NCBI GenBank assembly: GCA_039809495.1
Contig: JBDHVC010000015.1
Span: 23,634-87,633 of the forward strand
DNA: 64,000 bases
Reading direction: 5' to 3'
Source of the DNA: JAFLCL01 sp039809495
GTDB lineage: Bacteria; Myxococcota_A; Polyangia; Polyangiales; Sandaracinaceae
Shown one piece after another: positions 42,027 to 51,349 of this stretch. Positions within the stretch are counted from its first letter, which is position 1; every line of letters starts with the position of its first letter. A program made the position numbers and the translations under genes. Under the pieces are notes generated by a model. It saw only the letters and a program-made list of their open reading frames with translations, ran no database searches and had not been told where the DNA came from.

Positions 42027-43739
42027 ATGCGTGGCGCGGTGGCTCTGGGGTTGGTGCTCTCGCTGACGGCGTGCGGTGATCCGGGCGGTGAGCCGCCCGA
42101 TGCGGCGAGCGGGCGGCTCGACGCCGCGAGCGCGCTCGACGCCGACACGCGCCTCGACGCGGGCCCCCTCGACGCGGCGCGCCCGCCCGGCGTGGACGCG
42201 GCGATCGACCCCGCGACCGACGCGGCGCTGGGCGAGCTGATCGTCCCCGACGATCCGGGGCCCGCCGACGTGCGGATCGAGCTCTCCGCGGCGCGGCGCC
42301 ACGCGATCAGCCCGTGGATCTACGGGAGCAACCAGGTCGACCCGGACGCGCTCCACGGCGAGACGATCGGTCGGCACGGCGGCAACCGGTGGACGGCCTA
42401 CAACTGGGAGACGAACGCGTCGAACGCCGGGTCGGACTACCTCTACCAGAACGACGCGTACCTCGGCGGCGGCTCGACGCCCGGCGGCGCCGTCCTCGAG
42501 CGCGTGAGCGCGCTCCACGAGCGCGGGCTCGCGGCGCTCGTGACGGTGCCGATCGCGGGCTACGTCGCCGCCGACACGCGCGGGCCCACCGACTCGGGAG
42601 GGGCCGATCGCGCGACGCGGTTCTTCGAGCTGCGCGCGAGCGGAGGCACGCTCGGGCGGGCGCCCGACACGGGCGACCGCGTCGTCTACGCGGACGAATT
42701 CGTCGACTGGATCCGGCGCACGCTGATGCCGACGGGCCGGGTCTTCTTCTCGCTCGACAACGAGCCCGATCTCTGGAGCGAGACCCACTCGGAGATCCAC
42801 CCCGATCCCGTGCGCTACGACGAGCTCATCCGCCGCAACACGGAGTTCGCCACGGCGATCACCGCTATCGTGCCGGACGCGATCGTCTTCGGCCCCGTGA
42901 ATTACGGGTACGCCGGCTACGTGAACCTCCAGGACGCGCCCGACGCCGCGGGGCGCGACTTCCTCGACACCTACCTCGAGGGGATGCGATCCGCGGAGGC
43001 GAGCGCGGGGCGTCGCCTCGTCCACGCGCTCGACGTGCACTGGTACCCCGAGGCCCGCGGCGGTGGCGGTCGCATCACGGACGAGGACACGAGCCCCGCG
43101 CGCGTCGAGGCGCGCGTCCAGGCGCCTCGCTCGCTCTGGGATCCGAGCTACGTCGAGTCGAGCTGGATCACGGACTGCTGCTCCGAGGGCGCGATCCGGC
43201 TCCTCCCGCGGCTCGCGGAGAAGATCGCGGCGCACTACCCCGGCACGGGGATCGCGATCACCGAGTACAACTACGGCGGCGCCGACCACATCTCCGGCGC
43301 GATCGCGCAGGCCGACGTGCTCGGGATCTTCGCGGACGAGGGCGTCTTCGCCGCGATGTGGTGGCAGCTCTCGAGCGCGCGGCGCTTCGTCGACGCCGCG
43401 TTCGAGATGTACCGGGACTTCGACGGCGCGGGCGCGAGCTTCGGCGACACCGCGATCGCCTCGAGCTCGAGCGACATCGAGCGGGTCGCGGTCCACGCCA
43501 GCATCGACGCGGCGCACCCGGAGCGCGTGGTCGTCGTGCTCGTGAACCGCGCGGCGACGTCGGTGCGCGCGGGCCTCCGGATCGAGCACGATCGGCGCCT
43601 CGGGCGCTCGCGCGTCTTCACGCTCGAGGGCTCGACGCCGACGCCGCGCGCGGGGGCCGAGATCGTCATCACGGCCACGAACGCGTTCGTCGCGACCCTC
43701 CCGGCGAGGAGCGTGACGACGCTCGAGCTCGCGCCGTGA
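42027..43739 (+). CDS. Glycoside hydrolase family 44 lipoprotein (endo-glucanase / xyloglucanase)
   Basis: 570 residues. The signal ends SLTAC (lipobox), followed by a ~50-residue Asp/Ala-rich linker. The catalytic domain has the GH44 marks HAISPWIYGSNQ, IGRHGGNRWTAYNWETNASN, GSDYLYQND, FSLDNEPDLW (acid/base Glu, ~247), HALDVHWYPEARG and ITEYNYGGADHISGAI (nucleophile Glu, ~412). The C-terminal ~100 residues are a beta-sandwich (VVVVLVNRAATSV...), as in structurally known GH44 enzymes. Family members cleave internal beta-1,4 bonds of cellulose derivatives and xyloglucan. Being lipid-anchored, it would act at the cell surface, fitting a soil or plant-debris lifestyle. Followed by two more secreted proteins on the same strand. 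Confidence 0.93.
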   Translation: MRGAVALGLVLSLTACGDPGGEPPDAASGRLDAASALDADTRLDAGPLDAARPPGVDAAIDPATDAALGELIVPDDPGPADVRIELSAARRHAISPWIYGSNQVDPDALHGETIGRHGGNRWTAYNWETNASNAGSDYLYQNDAYLGGGSTPGGAVLERVSALHERGLAALVTVPIAGYVAADTRGPTDSGGADRATRFFELRASGGTLGRAPDTGDRVVYADEFVDWIRRTLMPTGRVFFSLDNEPDLWSETHSEIHPDPVRYDELIRRNTEFATAITAIVPDAIVFGPVNYGYAGYVNLQDAPDAAGRDFLDTYLEGMRSAEASAGRRLVHALDVHWYPEARGGGGRITDEDTSPARVEARVQAPRSLWDPSYVESSWITDCCSEGAIRLLPRLAEKIAAHYPGTGIAITEYNYGGADHISGAIAQADVLGIFADEGVFAAMWWQLSSARRFVDAAFEMYRDFDGAGASFGDTAIASSSSDIERVAVHASIDAAHPERVVVVLVNRAATSVRAGLRIEHDRRLGRSRVFTLEGSTPTPRAGAEIVITATNAFVATLPARSVTTLELAP

Positions 43740-43793
43740 TCGCCCCGCCTCGGCGGTGGAGACGCGGGGCGCGGGGCGGTGCATGATGCGTCG

Positions 43794-45767
43794 ATGCCGA
43801 GGACGAGCGTCGTCGCCTCTCTCCTGCTCGTGATCGCCTCGTCGGCGTGGGCGAGCGGCTGCTCCTCTGGCCGCGATCGCAGGGTCCCGTTCCGCGGCGC
43901 GGAGCAGGCGGGCGCGAGCGCGACGCCGCCCGTGCGCGAGCTCGCGCCGATCGAGGTGCTGAGCCACCCGGACGGCACGCACGCGGTCGACCTCGACGGC
44001 AGCGTCGTGCGGATCGACGAGGGCTCGATCCGCGCGAGCGCGGTGTTCGACTTCGATCGCGACGGCGATCGCGACGTCCTGCTCGTCGTCCTCGACGCGC
44101 CGCGCGCCGCGGCTCGCGTCTTCTACGGCGAGCGCCGGGGCGCGGAGCTCGCGCCGCTCGTGTCGCTCGCGAGCCTCGCGTCGATCGCCCCCGAGCCCGG
44201 GGACGCCGGCTGCCGCGCGACGAGCGCGGCGATCGTGCCCTTGTCCGAGGCGCTCGTCCTCGCGAGCGTCGAGGCGAGCTGCGAGGACGCGACGCGCCCG
44301 CGGCTCTCGAGCGCGTGGGTGCTCTCGGCGGACGAGCGCCCGCGGGCGCTCGAGATCCTGCGCTTCGCGGGTCAGACCGAGGGCGAGGGGCTCTCGTTCG
44401 CGGCGCGCGATCGCGACCAGGATGGGCACGACGATCTCGAGGTCGAGGTTCGCGTCCGGGTGGGCGAGGCGTCGGTGACGACCACGCTCGTCTGGATGAA
44501 CCGGCCCGCCGGCCTCGCGCGGGAGGGCACGGCGCCCGATCCGACGTTCACGGCGCTCGCGGAGCAGGCGCTCTCCCGCGCGCGCTCGAGCCCGGAGGAG
44601 GCGATCGCCGCGACCGCGCAGGGGATCGCGCTGCGCGAGGCGATCTGTCGCGACGCGGAGCGCCCGCGGCTCTGGATCGGCGGCGCGCGAGGCGTGCCGT
44701 GCGACGCGAGCGCGGCGGTCGGTCGGCTCTACGCGCTCCGCGCGGGGGCGCTCGCGGGTGGCCTGCGCGCGCTCGACGACGTCGAGGCGGTCGCCACGGC
44801 GCTCGACGCCTTCATCGATCTCGATCACGAGGGCGTGGCCCTTCGCGCCGGCGATCGCGGCTTCGTGCGCGAGGCGTGGATGCGCCTCGCGAGCATCCCT
44901 CCGCCGCTGCTCGAGGTCCACCGCCACCCGGCGGACCAGCTCGTGCCGCAGGGCGCCTCGCCGCGCCTCTCGAGCCTCGCCTTCGTCGGCGAGGACGAGC
45001 TCGTCGTGCGCGGCGCCGAGCCGCGGGCGCTCCGCGTCGAGGGGGACGCGCTCGTCCCCTCGAGCGCGCCGCTCGACCCCACGCTCGCCGAGCTCGCGAT
45101 CGTCGACACGGCGCGCGCGCTGCGGCTCGAGGCCATCGAGCGGAGCTGCGACGGCATCGTCCTCGTCGTCGGCGCGAGCGGAGAGCCCGCCGAGGTGGCG
45201 GGCGGTGGGCGTCGAGAGTACCTCGTCGCGCCGCGGACCCCGCCCTTCGCGGCGTCGTGCCCGAACATGCCGCCCGGCCTGCGCGCGGACGACGGCGGCT
45301 TCGTCGCGCTCGGCTGGAGCCCGAGCGGGGTCGTGCTCGCGCACGGTGCGCGCGTCGTGCTGGTCCCCATTGGCGCGGGCGGCGAGCCCCTCGGAGCGCC
45401 GACGCCGCTCGAGGAGGGCACGCCGCTCCCGGCGCCGCTCCCCGAGGGCGCGGCCGTCCGCGACGCGCACGCCTACGCGCTCGCGTTCCCCTTCGGGATC
45501 GTCGTCGTCGATCGCGCAGCGCGCGCCGTCCGCGTCTTCCGCGACGCGGACTTCTCCGTCCCCGCGGGGCGCCCCATCGACGTTGCGCTCGCGCCGTCGG
45601 GGTCGCGCGCCGCGTGGATCTGCGGTGACGCGATCTGTTGGGCCGATCTGCGCGCGAGCGCCGCGCGCCCTGCTCCCTCGAGCCCGCCGGAGGGACCGCC
45701 GCGAGGCGCGCGCCAAAGGCGGCAAGAGGGCGCGGGCGCCGAGGGCCCCGCCGAGGGGTCGCGATGA
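43794..45767 (+). CDS. Secreted lipoprotein with two calcium-type DxDxDG loops
   Basis: 657 residues. The signal ends AWASGCSSG (lipobox). Two aspartate-rich loops, DFDRDGDRD (~85) and DRDQDGHDD (~205), have the DxDxDG spacing of EF-hand-like and FG-GAP calcium loops. The rest is Ala/Glu/Arg-rich with repeating beta strands such as VVLVPIGAGGEPLG, VVLAHGARVVLVPI and FGIVVVDRAARAV, which may form a propeller. The last ~40 residues are low-complexity basic. No enzyme motif is seen. The gene follows the GH44 gene after 54 bp and its 3' end reaches into the promoter region of the PQQ-propeller gene, so the three may be co-expressed. The function is unknown. Confidence 0.7.
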   Translation: MPRTSVVASLLLVIASSAWASGCSSGRDRRVPFRGAEQAGASATPPVRELAPIEVLSHPDGTHAVDLDGSVVRIDEGSIRASAVFDFDRDGDRDVLLVVLDAPRAAARVFYGERRGAELAPLVSLASLASIAPEPGDAGCRATSAAIVPLSEALVLASVEASCEDATRPRLSSAWVLSADERPRALEILRFAGQTEGEGLSFAARDRDQDGHDDLEVEVRVRVGEASVTTTLVWMNRPAGLAREGTAPDPTFTALAEQALSRARSSPEEAIAATAQGIALREAICRDAERPRLWIGGARGVPCDASAAVGRLYALRAGALAGGLRALDDVEAVATALDAFIDLDHEGVALRAGDRGFVREAWMRLASIPPPLLEVHRHPADQLVPQGASPRLSSLAFVGEDELVVRGAEPRALRVEGDALVPSSAPLDPTLAELAIVDTARALRLEAIERSCDGIVLVVGASGEPAEVAGGGRREYLVAPRTPPFAASCPNMPPGLRADDGGFVALGWSPSGVVLAHGARVVLVPIGAGGEPLGAPTPLEEGTPLPAPLPEGAAVRDAHAYALAFPFGIVVVDRAARAVRVFRDADFSVPAGRPIDVALAPSGSRAAWICGDAICWADLRASAARPAPSSPPEGPPRGARQRRQEGAGAEGPAEGSR

Positions 45768-45789
45768 GCGTCGCCGTGCGCGGGCGTGA

Positions 45790-45795
45790 TAGCGT
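45790..45795 (+). promoter_or_regulatory. -10-like hexamer TAGCGT for the propeller lipoprotein
   Basis: First T is 16 nt from the ATG at 45806. It lies downstream of an alternative ATG (45764) that overlaps the previous stop, and so favours the later start. Confidence 0.4.
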
Positions 45796-45805
45796 CCGCG
45801 CATCG

Positions 45806-47212
45806 ATGTCGCGTGTCTCCTCTCTCGAGCCGCGCCGAGCGCGGGCCGGGCGCTCGCTCGGGCTCGGCTCGTCGCTGGCGGCGCTGGCGGCGCGCGGCGC
45901 GTGCGCCCTGGCGCTCCTCGCCGGCTGCGCGGGGGCGCCCGAGCCCGTCGGCCCCTGCACCACGGATCTCCAGTGTCGCGCGGACCGCATCTGCCACGAG
46001 GGGCGCTGCCGGTTCGAGGAGGAGGTGCGTGACGAGCTCGCCGCGCGTCGTCGGGCGCTCGCCACGGCGGGCGCCGAGGCGACGCCGAGCGACCTTGAGG
46101 CGGACGCCGGGCCCGCGCCGGACGCCGGGGTGCCGACCGAGCCGACGTCGCCTTCACCGACCGACGCGACGAGCGCCGCGGTAGAGCGCGCGGCTCGCCC
46201 GACCTTCATGGGCGACGCGCGTCACACGGGCCGCGCCTCCGTCGTCGGTCCGAGCACGCTCGGGCCGCCGCGGCGCGTGATCCAGACCGGGGCGCGCATC
46301 TACGCGTCGCCCGTCGAGGGGCCGGACGGAACGCTCTACGTCGGCTCGCTCGATCGGAGCTTCGTCGCGGTCGCGGCCGATGGCACGCTCCGCTTCCGGT
46401 ACACGGGCGGCGATCGCTTCTATGCGAGCGCGGTGGTGCTCTCGGATGGGACGATCGTCGTCGGCAACCACGACGGCTCGCTCGTCACGCTCGATCCCGA
46501 GGGGAGGGTGCGGGCGCGCGTGGTCCTCGAGGGGCCGATCGACGCGAGCCCGACGCTCGACGCCGACGACACCGTCTACGTCGCGTCGCGAGGGCTCTAC
46601 GCCGTGGATGGCGCGGGCCGGATCCGCTGGCACTTCGCGTCGAGCGGCGATGTCCGCACGCCCCCCGCCGTGCACCCCGCGGGCTTCGTCCTCTTCGCCT
46701 CGATCGACGGGGTGCTCCACGCCGTCCGTCGCGACGGCACGCTCGCGTGGGAGGCGCTGCTCGGCTCGAGCAGCGAGTCCGGCGCCTCGATCGCGGACGA
46801 CGGCACCATCGTCATCGGCGACGACCTCGGGCACGTCAGCGCCTTCGACGCGAGCGGTCGACGGCTCTGGCAGGCGGCGACGAGCGGCGCGGTCCGCACG
46901 ACGCCGGCGATCGCGCTCGACGGCACGATCGTCGTCGGCTCGGACGATCGCAACGTCTATGGGCTCGCGCCCGACGGCACGATCCGTTGGCGCTACCTCA
47001 CCGGCGGCCGCATCCGCAGCTCGGCGCGGATCGACGCGGCGGGCCACGTCTACGTCGGCTCGCAGGACGACTTCCTCTACCTGCTCGCGCTCGACGGGAG
47101 CCTGCTCTCACGCTACAACATCGGCCAGAACGTCGATGCGACCGCGCTCATCGCCAGGGACGGCAGCGTGATCGTCGGTGCGGACGACGGCTCTCTTCAT
47201 GCTTTTCGTTGA
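45806..47212 (+). CDS. PQQ-type beta-propeller lipoprotein
   Basis: 468 residues. The signal ends LALLAGC. A small Cys module CTTDLQCRADRICHEGRC follows, then an acidic helix and an Ala/Pro linker. From ~residue 150 there are eight repeats, each with a DGT(I/L)xVG strand, a turn and a closing 'xxDGTxRWxY' strand: VGSLDRSFVAVAADGTLRF, VGNHDGSLVTLDPEGR, VASRGLYAVDGAGRIRW and so on to VGADDGSLHAF. Eight repeats suggest an eight-bladed PQQ-like propeller, as in BamB and quinoprotein dehydrogenases. No PQQ-binding or catalytic dehydrogenase residues stand out, so a structural or assembly role (BamB-like) is as likely as an enzyme. An in-frame ATG at 45764 overlapping the previous stop is the alternative start. 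Confidence 0.78.
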   Translation: MSRVSSLEPRRARAGRSLGLGSSLAALAARGACALALLAGCAGAPEPVGPCTTDLQCRADRICHEGRCRFEEEVRDELAARRRALATAGAEATPSDLEADAGPAPDAGVPTEPTSPSPTDATSAAVERAARPTFMGDARHTGRASVVGPSTLGPPRRVIQTGARIYASPVEGPDGTLYVGSLDRSFVAVAADGTLRFRYTGGDRFYASAVVLSDGTIVVGNHDGSLVTLDPEGRVRARVVLEGPIDASPTLDADDTVYVASRGLYAVDGAGRIRWHFASSGDVRTPPAVHPAGFVLFASIDGVLHAVRRDGTLAWEALLGSSSESGASIADDGTIVIGDDLGHVSAFDASGRRLWQAATSGAVRTTPAIALDGTIVVGSDDRNVYGLAPDGTIRWRYLTGGRIRSSARIDAAGHVYVGSQDDFLYLLALDGSLLSRYNIGQNVDATALIARDGSVIVGADDGSLHAFR

Positions 47213-47271
47213 GGCCCGGTGAAGCGACGTCCCACCCGTTCACCCGAGGTCGAGATCGTTCGAGGTTCGTT

Positions 47272-49716
47272 TTGACCATCAGTAAAGAGCGCGTGCTCCG
47301 CGCGCTCGAGGCCGCGGGCGACCGCTCTCTCCACACCATGGAGATCGTCACGTCGCTCGGGATCGGCCGGAAGGAGCTGGGCAAGCTCGCGCCCGAGGTG
47401 CGCGAGCTGCTCTCTTCGCTCTCTTCGCTCGGCTTCGTGAGGGAGCTGCCCGGATCGCGCTGGCGCATCGTGCCGCGCGAGCAGCGCGCCGCTCGGCGAC
47501 GATCGCTCGCTGACCGACCGAGCGCTCCGGCGAGCCCAGCCGCGACCGCGAGCGCTCGAGCCCGCGCCGCGCTCGCGGCCGAGGGCGCCGAGGACGCGGT
47601 CGGGTGGCTGTCGATGACCACGCGGGGCTTCGGCTTCGCCACGCTCGACGATGGCCGAGAGGTCTTCGTGTCGCCGCGCGGCCTCGGGGGCGCGCTGCAC
47701 CGCGATCGCGTGCGCTTACGCCTCGCGAAGAGCACGAAGGGCCTCGAGGGCGAGGTCGCCGAGGTGCTCGCGCGCGGGATCCGTCGCGTCGGCGGGACGC
47801 TCGTGCGTGTCCACGGCGGGCTCTTCGTCCGGACGGGGGACGCGCGGTTGCCCGAGCTCTTCGCCGTCGAGGGGGTGCTCCCGCTCGGGACGCGGACGGG
47901 CCAGGAGGTCGTCGCGCAGCTCGTGAGCGAGGCGCGCCCAGGCGTCGGCGAGCCCGTCTCCGTCCGCGTCCTCGCGGCGCTCGGGCCCCGGGGCAGCGCC
48001 GCGGTCGAGGTCGAGAAGATCCGGCTCCGGGAGGGGGTCGGAGAGGCGTTCCCCGAGGAGGTGTTGGCGGCGGCGGCCGAGCTCCCGAGCGCGCCCGCCG
48101 CGGACGAGATCGCACGTCGCGAGGATCTGCGCGGCTTCGCGCTGCTCACGATCGATCCCGGGGACGCGCGCGATCACGACGACGCGGTCTGGGCGGCTCG
48201 GAGCGAGGACGGCTACCGCGTGATCGTCGCCATCGCGGACGTCTCGCACTACGTCGTCCCCGGGAGCGCGCTCGACGCGGAGGCGCTCGAGCGTGGCTGC
48301 TCGATCTACCTCCCCGACCGCGCCATCCCGATGCTCCCGCCGGAGCTGAGCTCGAACCTCGCCTCGCTCTTGCCCGGCGAGGACCGGCTCGTGCTCGCGC
48401 TCGACGTCGAGCTCACGAGGAGCGGCGCGATCCGCGCTCACCGCTTCGTCGAGGGCGTGATGCGGAGCCGCGCGCGCCTCTCCTACGAGGCCGTGGCGCG
48501 CACGCTCGAGCTCACCCACGAGGGCGCGCGCTCGCCGGAGGCCGACGCGTTCGAGCCCACGCTCCGCACGCTGCTCGAGGTCTCGCAGCTCCTGCGTGCG
48601 CGTCGCGAGCGCCGAGGAGCGCTCGGCTTCGAGCTCCCCGAGGCGAAGGTCATCCTCGACGAGGCGGGCGAGCCCGTCGACGTCGTCCCGCAGAAGGCCG
48701 ATCCGGGCGTCAAGCGCGCGTACGAGCTCATCGAGGATCTCATGCTCCTCGCGAACGAGACGGTCGCCGAGGCGCTGACGGCGCGCGAGCTCCCCGGGAT
48801 CTTCCGCGTCCACGGCGCGCCGGATCCGATCAAGGTCGCGCGCTTCGCGGAGGTCGCGGCCTCGCTCGGCCTCGAGCTCGGGAGCCTCGAGTCGCCGACG
48901 CCGAAGGCGCTCGCCGACGTCCTGCGTCGGCTCGCCTCCGATCGTCACGGGCCGGTCCTCTCCGGGCTCCTGCTCCGCGCGATGCAGCAGGCGAGCTACC
49001 AGGTCGAGGACATCGGCCACTTCGCGCTCGCGGCGCGCCACTACGTCCACTTCACGTCGCCCATCCGGCGCTACCCCGACGTCGCCATCCACCGCGTCGT
49101 GCGCGCGATCGTGCGGGGGGACTCGCTCGACCCCGACGCGCTCCGCCGACGGCTCGCGCCCCAAGCCGTCGCGGCGAGCCGGCTCGAGCGCCGCGCCGTC
49201 CAGGTCGAGCGCGAGGTGCAGGCGCTCTACCGGGTGCTCCTGCTCCGCCCACGCGTCGGAGAGGTCTTCGATGGCGTCGTCACGGGGGTCACGGAGCACG
49301 GCCTCTTCGTCACGATCCCGCGCCCCTTCGTCGAGCTGCGCGTCCCGCTCGATCGCGTCGCCGGCGAGCCCGAGGGGGAGCGCGCGCGTGGCCGCGACGA
49401 CGGCGCGCTCGCGCGCGAGGGCTTCGAGCTCGATCGGCTCGGCGTCGCGCTCACCGGGGCGCGCAGCGGCCTGCGGATCGCGCTCTCGGATCGGATCCGC
49501 GTGCGGCTCGACGAGGCCTCGATCGAGCGCCGCGAGCTCATCGCCACCCGCCTCTTCGACCCGGCGCGAGAGCGCGCGGCGCCCAAGCGCGCGCGGGGCG
49601 ATCGGGCGAGCCGGAAGGACGCCGAGCGCGCGAGGGAGACGCGGGGGCGCGCGCTCCGGCCGATCCAGCGAAGATCGGGCGCGCCGCGCGACGCGCGAGG
49701 GGACAAGCGACGGTAG
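47272..49716 (+). CDS. rnr: Ribonuclease R (RNB-family exoribonuclease)
   Basis: 814 residues from TTG, which has a good Shine-Dalgarno (GAGG, 6 nt spacing); the frame is open further upstream but no better start is seen. Domains: helix-turn-helix/winged N-terminus (SKERVLRALEAAGDRSLHTM), cold-shock-like beta domain (GFGFATLDDGREVFV), the catalytic RNB domain (~280-600) with TIDPGDARDHDDAVW holding the magnesium-binding aspartates, then an S1 domain (GEVFDGVVTGVTEHGLFVTI) and a ~80-residue basic tail. It degrades structured RNA from the 3' end. The tail is longer than in many relatives and may bind the ribosome or RNA. It follows the propeller gene by 59 bp on the same strand. Confidence 0.93.
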   Translation: MTISKERVLRALEAAGDRSLHTMEIVTSLGIGRKELGKLAPEVRELLSSLSSLGFVRELPGSRWRIVPREQRAARRRSLADRPSAPASPAATASARARAALAAEGAEDAVGWLSMTTRGFGFATLDDGREVFVSPRGLGGALHRDRVRLRLAKSTKGLEGEVAEVLARGIRRVGGTLVRVHGGLFVRTGDARLPELFAVEGVLPLGTRTGQEVVAQLVSEARPGVGEPVSVRVLAALGPRGSAAVEVEKIRLREGVGEAFPEEVLAAAAELPSAPAADEIARREDLRGFALLTIDPGDARDHDDAVWAARSEDGYRVIVAIADVSHYVVPGSALDAEALERGCSIYLPDRAIPMLPPELSSNLASLLPGEDRLVLALDVELTRSGAIRAHRFVEGVMRSRARLSYEAVARTLELTHEGARSPEADAFEPTLRTLLEVSQLLRARRERRGALGFELPEAKVILDEAGEPVDVVPQKADPGVKRAYELIEDLMLLANETVAEALTARELPGIFRVHGAPDPIKVARFAEVAASLGLELGSLESPTPKALADVLRRLASDRHGPVLSGLLLRAMQQASYQVEDIGHFALAARHYVHFTSPIRRYPDVAIHRVVRAIVRGDSLDPDALRRRLAPQAVAASRLERRAVQVEREVQALYRVLLLRPRVGEVFDGVVTGVTEHGLFVTIPRPFVELRVPLDRVAGEPEGERARGRDDGALAREGFELDRLGVALTGARSGLRIALSDRIRVRLDEASIERRELIATRLFDPARERAAPKRARGDRASRKDAERARETRGRALRPIQRRSGAPRDARGDKRR

Positions 49717-49742
49717 GTCGAGAGCGCTCGCCACAGATCGGG

Positions 49743-49748
49743 TATCTT
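49743..49748 (+). promoter_or_regulatory. -10-like hexamer TATCTT for the nucleoside phosphorylase
   Basis: First T is 16 nt from the ATG at 49759, within the 42-bp gap after rnr. Confidence 0.4.
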
Positions 49749-49758
49749 CGCGCGCGCC

Positions 49759-51150
49759 ATGGCCGCGAAGAAGAGCGAACGAACGAAGACGACGAAGAAG
49801 AGCGCCGCTGGCGCGGCCCGCGAGGGTTGGCCCGCGTCGCTCCCGAGCGTGCCCGAGCTCATCGCCAGAAAGCGCGACGGCGGCGCCCTCTCGGACGAGG
49901 AGGTCCGCGCGCTGGTCGGCGGCTTCGTGCGGGGCGACGTCACCGACTACCAGATGAGCGCGCTCGCGATGGCCGTGTTCTTTCGAGGGATGAGCCCCGA
50001 GGAGACGACGGCGCTCACGCTCGCGATGCGCGACTCGGGGCGCGTCGTCGACATGCGCATGGTCCGCTCCCGCAAGGTCGACAAGCACTCGACGGGGGGC
50101 GTCGGAGACAAGGTGTCGATCTGCCTCGCGCCCCTCGTCGCGGCGTGCGGGGTCGCGGTGCCGATGGTCAGCGGTCGCGGGCTCGGGCACACCGGCGGGA
50201 CGCTCGACAAGCTCGAGGCGATCCCGGGGTTCTCGGTGTCGCTCGACATCGACGCCTTCGTCGCGCAGGTCCGCGACATCGGCTGCGCGCTCATCGGCCA
50301 GACCGCCGAGATCGCCCCCGCGGACAAGCGCCTCTACGCGCTCCGCGACGTCACCGCGACGGTCGAGTCGATCCCCCTCATCACCGCGAGCATCCTCTCG
50401 AAGAAGCTCGCGGAGGGCATCGACGGGCTCGTCCTCGACGTGAAGGTCGGCCGCGGCGCGTTCATGAAGACGGAGGCCGACGCGCGCGCGCTCGCGGAGT
50501 CGCTCGTCCGCGTCGGGACGCTCGCGGGCAAGGACGTCACCGCGGTCCTCACCTCGATGGACGCGCCGATCGGTCGCGCCATCGGCAACGCCCTCGAGAC
50601 GCGCGAGGCGATCGAGATCCTCCACGATCGAGGCCCGGCGGATCTCCGCGAGATCACGCTCGTGCTCGGCTCCGAGATGCTCCTCATGGGGCGCGTGGCG
50701 AAGAACGATCGCGACGCGCGGCGCAAGCTCGAGGCGGCGATCCACGACCGGAGCGGGCTGCGCGTGCTGCGTCAGGTCGTCGACGCGCAGGGGGGCGACC
50801 CGCGGCTGATCGAGGATCCGACCCGCTTCCCGTCCGCGCCCTTGCGCGTCCAGGTGATCGCGAAGAAGCGCGGCTTCGTCCAGCGGATCGACGCCCTCGC
50901 GCTCGGTCACCTGGGCGTGGCGATGGGCGCGGGGCGCACGCGGGCCGACCAGTCGGTCGATCCGCTCGTGGGGATCGTGCTCCACAAGCAGGTCGGCGAG
51001 CGGGTGGCGTCGGGCGAGTCGCTCTGCGAGCTGCACCTCGCCAAGGGGCAGGATCCGGCGAGCTTCGTCGATCGCGCGCTCGAGGCGTTCACGATCGGGG
51101 GCGCCGCCGCGAGCGCGCCGCCGCTCGTGATCGACGTCGTCCGCAAGTGA
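49759..51150 (+). CDS. deoA: Thymidine / pyrimidine-nucleoside phosphorylase
   Basis: 463 residues. It splits thymidine (and often uridine) with phosphate into base and sugar-1-phosphate. Clear marks are the phosphate-binding KHSTGGVGDKVSICLAPL, PMVSGRGLGHTGGTLDKLE (the family signature), IGQTAEIAPADKRLYALRDVTATV and ILSKKLAEG, with GLVLDVKVGRGAFMKT. The N-terminus has a ~25-residue Lys-rich extension (KKSERTKTTKKSAAG) not usual in the family. The symbol deoA is used for the family; pdp (broader specificity) cannot be excluded from sequence. It is transcribed with or just after rnr and precedes the tRNA-Arg gene. Confidence 0.93.
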   Translation: MAAKKSERTKTTKKSAAGAAREGWPASLPSVPELIARKRDGGALSDEEVRALVGGFVRGDVTDYQMSALAMAVFFRGMSPEETTALTLAMRDSGRVVDMRMVRSRKVDKHSTGGVGDKVSICLAPLVAACGVAVPMVSGRGLGHTGGTLDKLEAIPGFSVSLDIDAFVAQVRDIGCALIGQTAEIAPADKRLYALRDVTATVESIPLITASILSKKLAEGIDGLVLDVKVGRGAFMKTEADARALAESLVRVGTLAGKDVTAVLTSMDAPIGRAIGNALETREAIEILHDRGPADLREITLVLGSEMLLMGRVAKNDRDARRKLEAAIHDRSGLRVLRQVVDAQGGDPRLIEDPTRFPSAPLRVQVIAKKRGFVQRIDALALGHLGVAMGAGRTRADQSVDPLVGIVLHKQVGERVASGESLCELHLAKGQDPASFVDRALEAFTIGGAAASAPPLVIDVVRK

Positions 51151-51170
51151 CTCCGTTGCGCCGAAGTCGC

Positions 51171-51199
51171 TTGCAGGGCGCGGGCGTCTCCGGTATCCA
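51171..51199 (+). promoter_or_regulatory. Sigma-70-type promoter of tRNA-Arg
   Basis: TTGCAG (51171-51176) and TATCCA (51194-51199) are separated by exactly 17 nt, the best-spaced -35/-10 pair found here, about 25 nt before the tRNA. Confidence 0.7.
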
Positions 51200-51224
51200 T
51201 CCCCACCTCGCGGACCTCGCGAGT

Positions 51225-51298
51225 GGATCCATAGCTCAGCTGGATAGAGCGTCGGCCTCCGGAGCCGAAGGTCGCAGGTTCGAATCCTGCTGGATCCG
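51225..51298 (+). tRNA. tRNA-Arg (anticodon CCG)
   Basis: Full cloverleaf by hand: acceptor stem GGATCCA/TGGATCC (51225-51231 with 51291-51297), D stem GCTC/GAGC, anticodon stem TCGGC/GCCGA with loop CTCCGGA (anticodon CCG at 51259-51261), and T stem GCAGG/CCTGC with loop TTCGAAT. The discriminator is G (51298). The 3' CCA is not encoded, so it must be added by nucleotidyltransferase. It reads codon CGG, an abundant arginine codon in such GC-rich genomes. Two short inverted repeats follow within 30 nt and may end transcription. Confidence 0.97.
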
Positions 51299-51349
51299 TC
51301 GCCCTCCTGGGCAGCGCGCGCGCTGGCGCTCCGTCGGGGCGCGCGGCGA

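Noticed and set aside
41973..46157. A 1394-codon stop-free frame on the minus strand
   Set aside because: It is antisense to GH44, the Ca-loop lipoprotein and the propeller gene, has Arg/Asp-rich low-complexity sequence without domains, and reflects the codon bias of GC-rich DNA.
47716..51036. A 1106-codon frame on the minus strand
   Set aside because: Antisense to rnr and deoA, which have clear family motifs; the frame shows only Arg/Asp/Glu/Leu shadow composition.
51220..51300. Integration (att) site at the tRNA-Arg gene
   Set aside because: No partial copy of the tRNA end and no integrase gene was seen in the window.
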